NCBI GenBank assembly: GCA_023254755.1
Contig: JALRKU010000316.1
Span: 1 to 16,442, forward strand
Origin: Aeromicrobium sp.
Lineage (GTDB): Bacteria > Actinomycetota > Actinomycetes > Propionibacteriales > Nocardioidaceae
Length of the DNA: 16,442 nt
Direction: 5' to 3'
The number at the start of each line of letters is the position of its first letter. The stretch's first letter is position 1. The notes under the pieces were generated by a model. That model did not search any database, was not told the origin of the DNA, and saw nothing but the letters and a program-made list of their open reading frames with translations. Below are positions 1 to 6,674 of this stretch, in pieces. The translations under genes were made by a program, and so were the position numbers.

Positions 1-18
1 CGGGACGTCGTCACGCGG

Positions 19-1707
19 TCACTGCTGCTTCTCGTCCGAGGCCGGCTCGGCACTGCTGTCGGTCGGCTCGACGACGAGCGCGAAGTCGCCGTCGTGCTCC
101 TCGACGCCGACGACCACCGCGCCCTCGACCGCCTCCTGGCCGAGGCGGTGCCGCACGACGACGGGGTCGCTCTGCAGGTCCTTCCACAGCGAGACGCAGA
201 GCGCGACCATGACGAACACGAACGGCACCGACGCGACGATGGTGATGTTCTGCAGGCCGGTCAACGCGTCGGACCCTCCGATCACGAGCATGATCGCGGC
301 CACGGCACCCGTCAGCGCACCCCAGAAGATGACCGAGACGCGGCTCGGCTCCGTGGCGCCGCGCTCGCTGAGCGTGCCCATGACGATCGAGGCGGCGTCG
401 GCGCCGGAGACGAAGAAGATTCCGACGAGGACCATGACGAGCACCGACGTGATGCCCGCCGCGGGGTACTTCTCCAGCAGCTGGAAGAGCGCGAAGTCCG
501 AGGCGACGGAGCCGTCGGAGCCGATGAGGCCGCCGCTGGCGCGCTGCTCGAAGATGGCGGACCCGCCGAAGACGGCGAACCAGACGAGGCTCACGAGCGT
601 GGGCACGAGGAGCACGCCGGTCACGAACTCGCGGATCGTGCGGCCGCGGCTGATGCGGGCGATGAACATGCCGACGAACGGCGTCCACGAGACCCACCAG
701 GCCCAGTAGAAGATCGTCCAGCTCGACAGCCAGGCCTCCATCGCCTGGTCGCCGCTGGCGGCCGTGCGCGACGCCATCTCCGTCATCTGGGAGGCGTAGT
801 CGCCCAACGTGGTCGGCAGCATGTTGAGGATGAACAGCGTCGGTCCGACGACGAACACGAACACGGCGAGGGCGAGCGCCAGCACCATGTTGGTGTTGGA
901 CAGCCACTGGATGCCGCGCTCGATGCCGGAGACGGCCGACAGGATGAACAGCACCGTCAGCACGGTGATGATGGCGACGAGGGCGATCTTGCCGGGCTGG
1001 TCGATCCAGCCGTTGAACTGCAGGCCGGCGCCGATCTGCAGGGCGCCGAGGCCGAGGCTCGCGGCGGAGCCGAACAGCGTCGCGAAGATGGCCAGGATGT
1101 CGATGACGCGCCCGGCGGGACCCTCGGCACGGCGCCCGATCAGCGGGCGGAACGCCGAGGAGATGAGCTGCGAGCGGCCCTTGCGGAAGGTGCCGTAGGC
1201 GATGGCGATGCCCACCACCGCGTAGATGGCCCAGGGGTGCAGGCCCCAGTGGAACATCGTCGAGGCCATGGCGCTCTGCAGCGCCTCCTCGCTCTGCGGC
1301 TCACCGGTGCCCGGCGGCGGCGAAGCGAAGTGCGACAACGGCTCGGCGACGCCCCAGAACATCAGGCCGATGCCCATGCCGGCGCTGAACATCATGGCGA
1401 TCCAGGAGACCGTGCGGAACTCCGGCTTCTCGTCGTCCTCGCCGAGCGGGACCCGGCCGTACTTCGAGGCGGCGAGCCACAGCACGAAGAGGACGAAGAA
1501 CGACGCGACCAGCACGAAGAACCAGCCGGTGTTGACGATCACCCAGGAGCGGGAGGCGTCGGAGGCCGCCTTGAGCCCGTCGGTGCTCACCAGGCCCCAC
1601 ACGACGAAGGCGATCGCGACCGCGCCCGTCACCCCGAAGACCACGGGGTCGATCCTGGTCCGCCATCGCGCCTGCGGCGCATGCTCGTGCTCGGTGCGGG
1701 TACTCAT
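19..1707 (-). CDS. BCCT family osmolyte/quaternary amine transporter
   Basis: This 562-residue membrane protein belongs to the betaine/carnitine/choline transporter (BCCT) family, sodium- or proton-coupled importers of compatible solutes. It shows about twelve hydrophobic segments. The glycine-rich stretch GMGIGLMFWGVAEP (residues 110-123) matches the GMGIG motif of sodium-coupled betaine carriers such as BetP. The aromatic substrate-box residues are visible in W154/W159/Y162 and in the family signature around residues 331-360 (YWAWWVSWTPFVG, then an RISRGRTIREF loop). The C-terminal tail from about residue 510 is acidic, unlike the basic osmosensing tail of BetP, so osmotic gating may differ. 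The ATG at 1707 is chosen because GAGGTGG lies about 6 bases upstream, one of the few clear Shine-Dalgarno sequences here. Glycine betaine is the likely substrate by family, but the sequence does not prove it. Confidence 0.95.
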   Translation of the reverse strand: MSTRTEHEHAPQARWRTRIDPVVFGVTGAVAIAFVVWGLVSTDGLKAASDASRSWVIVNTGWFFVLVASFFVLFVLWLAASKYGRVPLGEDDEKPEFRTVSWIAMMFSAGMGIGLMFWGVAEPLSHFASPPPGTGEPQSEEALQSAMASTMFHWGLHPWAIYAVVGIAIAYGTFRKGRSQLISSAFRPLIGRRAEGPAGRVIDILAIFATLFGSAASLGLGALQIGAGLQFNGWIDQPGKIALVAIITVLTVLFILSAVSGIERGIQWLSNTNMVLALALAVFVFVVGPTLFILNMLPTTLGDYASQMTEMASRTAASGDQAMEAWLSSWTIFYWAWWVSWTPFVGMFIARISRGRTIREFVTGVLLVPTLVSLVWFAVFGGSAIFEQRASGGLIGSDGSVASDFALFQLLEKYPAAGITSVLVMVLVGIFFVSGADAASIVMGTLSERGATEPSRVSVIFWGALTGAVAAIMLVIGGSDALTGLQNITIVASVPFVFVMVALCVSLWKDLQSDPVVVRHRLGQEAVEGAVVVGVEEHDGDFALVVEPTDSSAEPASDEKQQ

Positions 1708-1805
1708 GAGGCACCACCTCTTCCCTCGGTGAAGTCGTCGTCAGCTCGGTCGTCGTACGTTCGTCCGGTCGCCCCGCACGGGTAGGTGCGTGGGAAAACC
1801 TTTCG

Positions 1806-1811
1806 ACCATA
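1806..1811 (-). promoter_or_regulatory. candidate -10 element of the BCCT gene
   Basis: On the minus strand this reads TATGGT, which fits TANNNT. It lies in an A/T-richer patch about 95 bases before the BCCT start. No good -35 is visible. The leader that would follow contains a small hairpin (CGCAC/GTGCG). It is only a candidate. Confidence 0.3.
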
Positions 1812-1856
1812 CCGAGGACGACGCGCGATGGCGAACCTGCGCCGCGCCTCGTGGCG

Positions 1857-1886
1857 GGCGTCACGCCCCGACGGGCTGGTGACGCC
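1857..1886 (-). terminator. hairpin terminator after the DUF2516 gene
   Basis: Perfect 8-base arms GGCGTCAC (1857-1864) and GTGACGCC (1879-1886) continue inward into GCCC/GGGC with a two-base bulge and a four-base loop. It begins 5 bases after the DUF2516 stop codon. There is no T-run, which is common for actinobacterial terminators. It would separate DUF2516 transcription from the BCCT gene. Confidence 0.55.
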
Positions 1887-1891
1887 AGGCG

Positions 1892-2155
1892 TCAGACGTG
1901 GCTGCCGCGCAGCTGCGCGAGGTAGACGAGCGCAGCGACCGTCCCGGCGAGGTTGAGCAGCGAGAGCGGCGCCCAGAAGACGGCGTGCGCGACGACGGCG
2001 AGGCCCAGGATCACGAGCCAGGTGTTCTTGGGCAGGGAGTCGGCGACGCTGAAGCGTCCGGCGTCGCGCAGCACGCAGTCGACGAGCGCGAACGCCTTCA
2101 CGGCGAACAGCACGAGCGACAGCAGGAGCATCAGGCTGGACTGGACCTCGAACAC
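1892..2155 (-). CDS. DUF2516 family small membrane protein
   Basis: This 87-residue protein resembles the actinobacterial DUF2516 family, whose function is unknown. It has a hydrophobic segment at about residues 5-27 and two more, closely spaced, at about residues 45-80, so it is probably a small integral membrane protein with two or three helices. The start is a GTG at 2155 followed by VFEVQSSLML. No Shine-Dalgarno is present; TAGGGT lies 6 bases upstream, so the gene is probably transcribed from its own promoter as a leaderless message. Hairpins on both sides make it look monocistronic. The family assignment rests on overall length, the CVLRDAGRF-like loop and hydrophobic pattern. Confidence 0.8.
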   Translation of the reverse strand: MFEVQSSLMLLLSLVLFAVKAFALVDCVLRDAGRFSVADSLPKNTWLVILGLAVVAHAVFWAPLSLLNLAGTVAALVYLAQLRGSHV

Positions 2156-2161
2156 GTCTGG

Positions 2162-2167
2162 ACCCTA
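2162..2167 (-). promoter_or_regulatory. -10 element, leaderless DUF2516 transcript
   Basis: Minus-strand TAGGGT fits TANNNT and ends 6 bases before the GTG start at 2155, the spacing expected when transcription starts at the start codon. No convincing -35 is seen. The same hexamer and spacing occur before the gene starting at 2772. Confidence 0.6.
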
Positions 2168-2181
2168 CCGCCAGACGCCGA

Positions 2182-2213
2182 ACGGCGGGCCCCCGTCGCC
2201 GGGAGCCCGCCGT
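2182..2213 (-). terminator. hairpin terminator after the basic protein gene
   Basis: Perfect 9-base arms ACGGCGGGC (2182-2190) and GCCCGCCGT (2205-2213) flank a loop that can form three more G-C pairs. It lies about 20 bases past the stop codon of the 178-residue basic protein and just before the DUF2516 -10 element. No T-run follows. Confidence 0.6.
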
Positions 2214-2235
2214 CGCGGGTGGTGCTGGTGGCCGA

Positions 2236-2772
2236 TCAGGACTGCGTGCTGCTGCTGTCGCTGGAGCCGGTGCTGCTGGCCGTCGTCTTCTTGGCGGGCG
2301 CCTTCTTCGCGGGCGTCTCGGCCGGCGCCGTGACGGCGGACCGCGTGGCGGCCGACGTGGACGCGGGCTTCGGGGCGGCGGGCGGCGTGGGAGCCGGGCG
2401 CGGGGCAGGCGGCGGGGTGGGGGCCGTCGAGGGACCACCCGAACCCTTCACCTTGGAGTAGACGGCGGCGCCGATGCCGGTGACCAGGCCGAGCTTGACG
2501 ACCCGCTTGAGACGCGCCCGGCGCTTGGCCTTCTTCTCCGCCTTCTTCTTGGCCTTGCGGCGACCCTTGGGGGTCACCTTCTCCTCGAGGGCGTCGGTGT
2601 CGACGTTCTCCTCGACGAAGGCCTCGGCGGCGGCACGCGCCTTGCCGGCACCCTCGACCGCCTTCTCGGCGGCCTTCTCGGCACCCGACGCGGCCTTCTC
2701 GGCGGCCTCGGTGGCCAGCTCGGAGGCGACCTTGACGGCGTCGGCGATCTGCTTCCTGCTGAAGAGCTTCAT
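2236..2772 (-). CDS. Ala/Lys/Pro-rich basic protein of unknown function next to ligD
   Basis: I cannot place this 178-residue protein in a named family. Residues 1-55 are a charged, alanine-rich stretch likely to form an amphipathic helix or coiled coil (repeats of the type AEKAA). Residues 68-90 are strongly basic (RRKAKKKAEKKAKRRARLKR), followed by a short hydrophobic segment at about 91-106 and a proline-rich linker at 115-137. The C-terminus carries AKK/APAKK repeats and a Ser/Thr tail. The APAKK repeats resemble the tail of the Ku protein encoded two genes upstream and histone-H1-like actinobacterial tails, suggesting nucleic-acid binding. The hydrophobic segment could instead mean membrane attachment. 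It starts 9 bases past the ligD stop but has its own likely leaderless promoter. A role in DNA repair is only a guess from position and composition. Confidence 0.75.
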   Translation of the reverse strand: MKLFSRKQIADAVKVASELATEAAEKAASGAEKAAEKAVEGAGKARAAAEAFVEENVDTDALEEKVTPKGRRKAKKKAEKKAKRRARLKRVVKLGLVTGIGAAVYSKVKGSGGPSTAPTPPPAPRPAPTPPAAPKPASTSAATRSAVTAPAETPAKKAPAKKTTASSTGSSDSSSTQS

Positions 2773-2778
2773 GTCTCG

Positions 2779-2784
2779 ACCCTA
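2779..2784 (-). promoter_or_regulatory. -10 element overlapping the ligD stop codon
   Basis: Minus-strand TAGGGT fits TANNNT and ends 6 bases before the ATG at 2772. Its first three bases are the TAG stop codon of ligD. It would give a leaderless message for the basic protein, independent of the ku-ligD transcript. Confidence 0.55.
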
Positions 2785-4680
2785 CGTCGGATCGGCGACC
2801 ACGTCGCGCGGGGACACGTCGTCGCGCAGCCCGCGCCACGTCGCGTGCCGCACATGACCGCCGTGGGTCCACCCCGTCAGACCCACCTCGGCGACCAGCT
2901 CGGGCGCCACCCAGTGCGCCTCGCGGGCGACCTCGCGGGGCACCTCGGGGACGGGCGCCTCGTCGACCGCGAGCGGGGCAAGGACCCCGGCGAGCGACTC
3001 CAGGTCGGCGTCGCGGAACCCCGATCCGACCTTGCCGGCGTAGGTCAGGTGACCGCCGCGGTGCACCGCCAGCACGAGCGCGCCGATCGAGTCCCGTCGT
3101 CCGCCCTTGCCCGGCGTCCAGCCGATCACGACGACGTCGTGCGTGCGCTGGTGCTTGATCTTGAGCCACGACCGGGACCGCTCGGCGCGGTACTGCGACG
3201 CGCGCCGCTTCGCCATGACGCCCTCCAGCCCGCGCTCGAGGCTGGCGGCGACGGCGGCGTCGAGATCGCCCTCGAACGCGGGCGGCACCCGGAGCGTCGC
3301 CCCCTCGCGGTCGCCGATGCCGAGGGCCTCGAGCGCCTCGCGGCGCTCGTCGTAGGACTGCGACCGCAGCGACCGGCCGTCGGCCTCGAGCAGGTCGAAC
3401 GCGAGGAACGCCAGCGGCACGCGCTGCCGGGCGCTGCGCACGTCGGTCGGGCGGCTCAGGCCGACCCGCTGCTGCAGCAGGCCGAAGTCGGGCACGCCGT
3501 CGTCGTCGAACGCGACGAGCTCGCCGTCGAGAACGACCGGGCCGAGGCCGGCCGACCACAACGCCTCGACGACCTCGGGGCACGCGTCGGTGAGGTCCTT
3601 GTCGTTGCGGCTGGCCAGCGACACGCCCTGGTCGTCGACGGTGGCGACGGCGCGGTAGCCGTCCCACTTCATCTCGAACGCCCACTCGGCCGGATCCTTG
3701 ACGCCGGCACCGGCGGGCGAGGCGAGCATCACGGCGGCCCGGCCACGCCGCGCCGGCCGGGGGATCTGCTCGGCGTCGACGTCACGACCGACCGCCGGCG
3801 GAGGCGGCGGGACGAGCGCGGCCAGCGGGTCGCCGTCGTCCAGTCGCTCGAGCACGTCGTGCAGGTCCAGGTGGGTGAGGTCGTCGTCGATCTCGTCCCA
3901 CGTGCGGGGCGCCGCGACGAACGGGTGGAACGTCCCGCGCAGCGAGTACGGCGAGATGGTGGTCTTGTTCGCGTTGTTCTGGCTCCAGTCGACCAGCACC
4001 TTGCCCTTGCGGATGCTCTTGGTCATCTGGCTGACGACCAGCTCGGGCAGCTGCTGCTGGAGGGCCTGCGCCAGCTGCTTGGCGAACGCGTTGACGTAGT
4101 CGGCGTCGTGCTCGCCGTCGAGCGGCGCGTAGAGGTGCAGACCCTTGCTGCCGCTGGTGACGGGATAGGTCTCCAGGCCGACGTCCTGCAGCAGTGCGCG
4201 GGCCTCCTGCGCCACGACGGCGCACTCGCGCAGACCGACGCCGGGGCCCGGGTCGAGGTCGAGCACCAACCGGTCCGGGTGCAGCGGCTCGCCGTCGCGT
4301 CCCAGGCGCCACTGCGGCACTTGCAGCTCGAGCGCGTTCATCTGACCCAGCCATGCGAGGTCGGCCGCCGTCTCGACCACCGGGTAGACGGGGGCGTGGT
4401 GTCCGTGGTCGACGCGCTGCCGCCGGATCCAGTCGGGCGCGTGGTCGGGCAGGTTCTTCTCGAAGAACGCCTCGCCCTCGCTGCCCCGCCGCCCCACGCC
4501 CTCCGGGAAGCGCTTGCGCGAGCAGATCCGGTCGGCCAGGTGCGGCAGCATCAGCGGCGCGACCTGCAGCAGGTACTGCAGCACCTCGGCCTTGGTGGTG
4601 CCCGACTCGGGGTAGAGGACCTTGTCGGGGTTGGTCAGCCGCAGGCGGTGACCGTCGATGCTGACGGTCTGGGCCGCCAC
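2782..4680 (-). CDS. ligD: ATP-dependent DNA ligase LigD, polymerase-ligase form
   Basis: This is the end-processing and sealing enzyme of bacterial non-homologous end joining. Residues 1-285 are the archaeo-eukaryotic-primase-type polymerase domain, with metal-binding D141 and D143 (LDLDPGPG), the SGSKGLHLY motif (176-184) and third acidic residue D231 (VDWSQNN). After a proline-rich linker (291-313), residues 318-625 are the ligase domain: motif I EMKWDGYR with adenylated K338, LDGE (384-387), FLAFDLLE (425-432), EGVMAK (486-491) and WLKIK (505-509). The 3'-phosphoesterase domain found in Mycobacterium and Pseudomonas LigD is absent, so only two of the three usual activities are fused here. 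The GTG start at 4680 follows the ku stop codon by one base, so the two are co-transcribed and probably translationally coupled. Confidence 0.96.
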   Translation of the reverse strand: MAAQTVSIDGHRLRLTNPDKVLYPESGTTKAEVLQYLLQVAPLMLPHLADRICSRKRFPEGVGRRGSEGEAFFEKNLPDHAPDWIRRQRVDHGHHAPVYPVVETAADLAWLGQMNALELQVPQWRLGRDGEPLHPDRLVLDLDPGPGVGLRECAVVAQEARALLQDVGLETYPVTSGSKGLHLYAPLDGEHDADYVNAFAKQLAQALQQQLPELVVSQMTKSIRKGKVLVDWSQNNANKTTISPYSLRGTFHPFVAAPRTWDEIDDDLTHLDLHDVLERLDDGDPLAALVPPPPPAVGRDVDAEQIPRPARRGRAAVMLASPAGAGVKDPAEWAFEMKWDGYRAVATVDDQGVSLASRNDKDLTDACPEVVEALWSAGLGPVVLDGELVAFDDDGVPDFGLLQQRVGLSRPTDVRSARQRVPLAFLAFDLLEADGRSLRSQSYDERREALEALGIGDREGATLRVPPAFEGDLDAAVAASLERGLEGVMAKRRASQYRAERSRSWLKIKHQRTHDVVVIGWTPGKGGRRDSIGALVLAVHRGGHLTYAGKVGSGFRDADLESLAGVLAPLAVDEAPVPEVPREVAREAHWVAPELVAEVGLTGWTHGGHVRHATWRGLRDDVSPRDVVADPT

Positions 4681-4681
4681 G

Positions 4682-5593
4682 TCAGCCGGTCTTCTTCTGC
4701 GGGGCCTTCTTCGTCGACTTCGAGGAGGTCGTCTTCTTGGCGGCGGACTTCTTGGCCGGCGCCTTCTTCGCCGCGGTCTTCTTCGCCGGCGCCTTCTCGG
4801 TGTCGCTGCCGCCCTTGCGCTTGTCGATGCTGCGCTTGAGCGCCTCCATCAGGTCGATGACCTCGGCCTGGTCGTCCTCGGGGTCGCGCCCGAAGGTGGC
4901 CTCGGTGTCGAGGGACTCGCCCTGCTCCAGCTTGGCCTCGACCAGCGTCTGGAGCTGGACCTGGTACTCGTCCTTCATGTCCGACGACTCGAAGTCGCCC
5001 GACAGCGACTCGACCAGCTGCGAGGCCATCGCGGCCTCCTTGTCGGTGACCTCCACCTCGCCGCCGAGCACGTCGAAGTCGGGGACGCGGATCTCGTCCT
5101 CCCACAGCAGTGTCTGCAGCATCAGCACGTCGCCGCGCACGCGCATCGCGGCGAGATGGGTGTGCTGGCGCAGCGCGAACTTGGCGATCGCGGTGCGGTC
5201 GGTCTCCTCGAGCGCGCGGCGCAGCAGCGCGTAGGGCTTGAGGGCACGTTCCTCGGGCTCGAGGAAGTAGCTCTTGTCCATGCGGAGCACGTCGACGGCG
5301 TCGGCGGGCACGAACTCGAGGACCTCGATGTCGCGGCTGCGCTCGGCCGGGAGCGAGGCCAGGTCGTCGTCGGTGAGCACGACCGTGCGGTCGCCGTCGT
5401 CATAGGCCTTCTGGATGTTCTCGTAGGCCACGGTCTCGCCGCAGATCTCGCACTTGCGCTGGTAGCGGATGCGACCGGCGTCCTTGTCGTGCACCTGGTG
5501 CAGCGAGACGTCGTGGCTCTTCGTCGCGCTGTAGACCTTCACGGGCACGTGCACCAGCCCGAAGCTGATGGCGCCCTTCCAGATCGATCGCAT
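4682..5593 (-). CDS. ku: Ku protein, non-homologous end joining
   Basis: Ku forms a ring homodimer that threads onto broken DNA ends and recruits LigD. The protein begins MRSIWKGAISFGLVHVPVK, the hallmark N-terminus of bacterial Ku, which decides the start at 5593 although the frame stays open upstream. The Ku core spans about residues 1-255, including CEICGE (48-53) and LLWEDEIR (162-169). Residues 259-303 form a long Lys/Ala/Pro tail (APAKK and AAKK repeats), as in extended actinobacterial Ku proteins, where such tails help DNA binding. The length of 303 residues is normal. AACACT lies 6 bases before the ATG, with TGGACC 17 bases further upstream, so a leaderless transcript is likely. ligD follows after one base. 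Confidence 0.96.
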   Translation of the reverse strand: MRSIWKGAISFGLVHVPVKVYSATKSHDVSLHQVHDKDAGRIRYQRKCEICGETVAYENIQKAYDDGDRTVVLTDDDLASLPAERSRDIEVLEFVPADAVDVLRMDKSYFLEPEERALKPYALLRRALEETDRTAIAKFALRQHTHLAAMRVRGDVLMLQTLLWEDEIRVPDFDVLGGEVEVTDKEAAMASQLVESLSGDFESSDMKDEYQVQLQTLVEAKLEQGESLDTEATFGRDPEDDQAEVIDLMEALKRSIDKRKGGSDTEKAPAKKTAAKKAPAKKSAAKKTTSSKSTKKAPQKKTG

Positions 5594-5599
5594 GTGACC

Positions 5600-5628
5600 A
5601 GTGTTTCGCACGGCACGCGAGTGGTCCA
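5600..5628 (-). promoter_or_regulatory. candidate promoter of ku-ligD
   Basis: On the minus strand, TGGACC (5623-5628) and AACACT (5600-5605) are 17 bases apart, and the -10-like hexamer ends 6 bases before the ku ATG. Agreement with TTGACA and TANNNT is partial (4 of 6 for the -35). Confidence 0.4.
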
Positions 5629-5654
5629 GCGGGAGACGCCGGCCCTCGGTGCGT

Positions 5655-5795
5655 TCAGCGCTCCTCGTCGACAGGGACGACGCGGTCCGGGTCGGGGACG
5701 ACACCGTCGTCCGGCTCGTCGTCGTCGATCCAGGCCTCGTCCTGCTCGGCGAGGTCCGCAGGATCGGCCAAGGGCTCGAGGTCGTCGGGATCCAT
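5655..5795 (-). CDS. small acidic protein of unknown function (46 residues)
   Basis: This short frame starts at ATG 5795 (MDPDDLEPLADP) and stops at 5655. It lies between the acetyltransferase stop (35 bases upstream) and ku. Roughly two fifths of the residues are Asp or Glu, including a DEAWIDDDEPDD run, with a VVPDPDRVVPVDEER C-terminus. Most codons end in G or C, as in real genes of this window. No family is recognised. It may be a regulatory or DNA-mimic-like peptide, but nothing in the sequence shows that. TACGTC 6 bases before the ATG only partly fits the leaderless pattern. The lack of homology evidence keeps this call moderate. Confidence 0.45.
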   Translation of the reverse strand: MDPDDLEPLADPADLAEQDEAWIDDDEPDDGVVPDPDRVVPVDEER

Positions 5796-5830
5796 GTCCC
5801 GGACGTACCCCGCTACGGTGGGTCGACGCG

Positions 5831-6586
5831 TCAGCGACGCAGCAGGCGGCGCCACAGCGGCGCGGGAGACGCCGTCGGCGGTGCCTTCTTCTGCGGCTTC
5901 AGCACCTCGTGGAAACCCGGGTCGTACGGTTCGAGGCCGGCGTCGACGCGGCGCCTGACCTCGGTGGCCGCGGCAGCCGGATCGTCGAACGGCACGCCGG
6001 CCAGGTCGTTGGGCGAGAAGCGCCACCACCGCAGGTCGAGCAGCTCGTCGCGCAGGTCGTCGGGGAACCGGGGTCGGATCACCCGGGCCGGCAGGCCGCC
6101 GCAGACGGTGAACGGCGGCAGGTCGTGGGTGACCACGGCGTTGGCGGCCACGACGCACCCGTCACCGATCGTCACGCCGCGCAGCACCACGACGCCGGCG
6201 CCGAGCCAGACGTCGTTGCCGATCCACGCCCGGTCGCGTCCGACGTGGCGAAAGGACTGACGGCCCCCGGACTCGGGGTCGATCACGACGGACTCGGCAG
6301 CGGCGGGGTGCCAGCCGTGGACGGCCTTCTTGTACTGGAAGGACGAGACGCCGAGCCACGTCATCGGGTGGCCGGTGGCCCCGATCGTGGAGTTGTTGCC
6401 GATCTCGCAGTAGCGACCGACGTCGGCGTGCTGCGACTCGACGTGCTGACCCAGCTCGGTGAAGCAGCCGACTCGGGTCTCGGAGCGGATGAGGAGTCGA
6501 CCGAGCAGACGGACGGGCGGCTCGACGAGGAGTCGGCTGCTGCCGACGCGCTGCACGTGCTGCGCGCCCCGTGCGTGCTCGCTCAC
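5831..6586 (-). CDS. hexapeptide-repeat acetyltransferase (CatB/LbH-like)
   Basis: This 251-residue protein has a left-handed beta-helix acyltransferase domain at about residues 35-172. The helix coils are seen in the spaced isoleucine/valine pattern (VGRYCEIGNNSTIGATGHP) and in the conserved end segment WIGNDVWLGAGVVVLRGVTI followed by NAVVTHDLPPF and GLPARVIRPRF, typical of CatB-type and sugar O-acetyltransferases. H73 in GHPM is a candidate catalytic histidine. About 75 residues follow the helix, including a Trp-rich segment (LRWWRFSPNDL) common in this branch. The acceptor cannot be told; sugars, nucleotide sugars or small molecules are possible. The GTG at 6586 is preceded by GAGAGGAG, a reasonable Shine-Dalgarno. 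The gene diverges from the Pr6Pr gene. Confidence 0.88.
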   Translation of the reverse strand: MSEHARGAQHVQRVGSSRLLVEPPVRLLGRLLIRSETRVGCFTELGQHVESQHADVGRYCEIGNNSTIGATGHPMTWLGVSSFQYKKAVHGWHPAAAESVVIDPESGGRQSFRHVGRDRAWIGNDVWLGAGVVVLRGVTIGDGCVVAANAVVTHDLPPFTVCGGLPARVIRPRFPDDLRDELLDLRWWRFSPNDLAGVPFDDPAAAATEVRRRVDAGLEPYDPGFHEVLKPQKKAPPTASPAPLWRRLLRR

Positions 6587-6634
6587 CGGACTCCTCTCGA
6601 CTCTGCTCGTCGACCAGCCACGCCGACGGACCTC

Positions 6635-6640
6635 AGGCTA
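6635..6640 (-). promoter_or_regulatory. candidate -10 element of the acetyltransferase gene
   Basis: Minus-strand TAGCCT fits TANNNT and lies about 48 bases before the GTG start. It abuts a 13-base palindrome at 6642-6654. No -35 is recognised. Confidence 0.35.
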
Positions 6641-6641
6641 T

Positions 6642-6654
6642 CGGTCCGGGACCG
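6642..6654. promoter_or_regulatory. palindrome in divergent promoter region, candidate operator
   Basis: CGGTCC-G-GGACCG is a perfect 13-base inverted repeat. It sits between the candidate acetyltransferase -10 and the Pr6Pr -10 (6663), so a bound regulator could affect both genes. Confidence 0.4.
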
Positions 6655-6662
6655 GGGGCTGG

Positions 6663-6668
6663 CACGAT
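6663..6668 (+). promoter_or_regulatory. -10-like element, leaderless Pr6Pr transcript
   Basis: CACGAT ends 6 bases before the ATG at 6675. The surrounding GGCACGATC occurs at the same distance before the methyltransferase gene at 11847, which supports a shared promoter type although the hexamer fits TANNNT only partly. Confidence 0.4.
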
Positions 6669-6674
6669 CATCCG

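Noticed and set aside
94..1785. 563-residue open frame on the plus strand, antisense to the BCCT gene
   Set aside because: It is rich in Arg, Asp and His with no domain pattern, as expected for the shadow of a GC-rich gene, while the opposite strand encodes a clear transporter.
4682..4820. Lysine/alanine repeats at the end of ku as a DNA repeat or recombination site
   Set aside because: The repetition follows from the AKK-rich protein tail, a usual feature of actinobacterial Ku, and needs no separate explanation.
2845..4839. 664-residue open frame antisense to ligD
   Set aside because: Composition is that of a GC shadow, and it covers a well-supported LigD with all catalytic motifs.
6459..6674. 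Longer N-terminus for the Pr6Pr protein
   Set aside because: The extra 72 residues are antisense to the acetyltransferase start and not membrane-protein-like; the ATG at 6675 has a -10-like element at the right distance.
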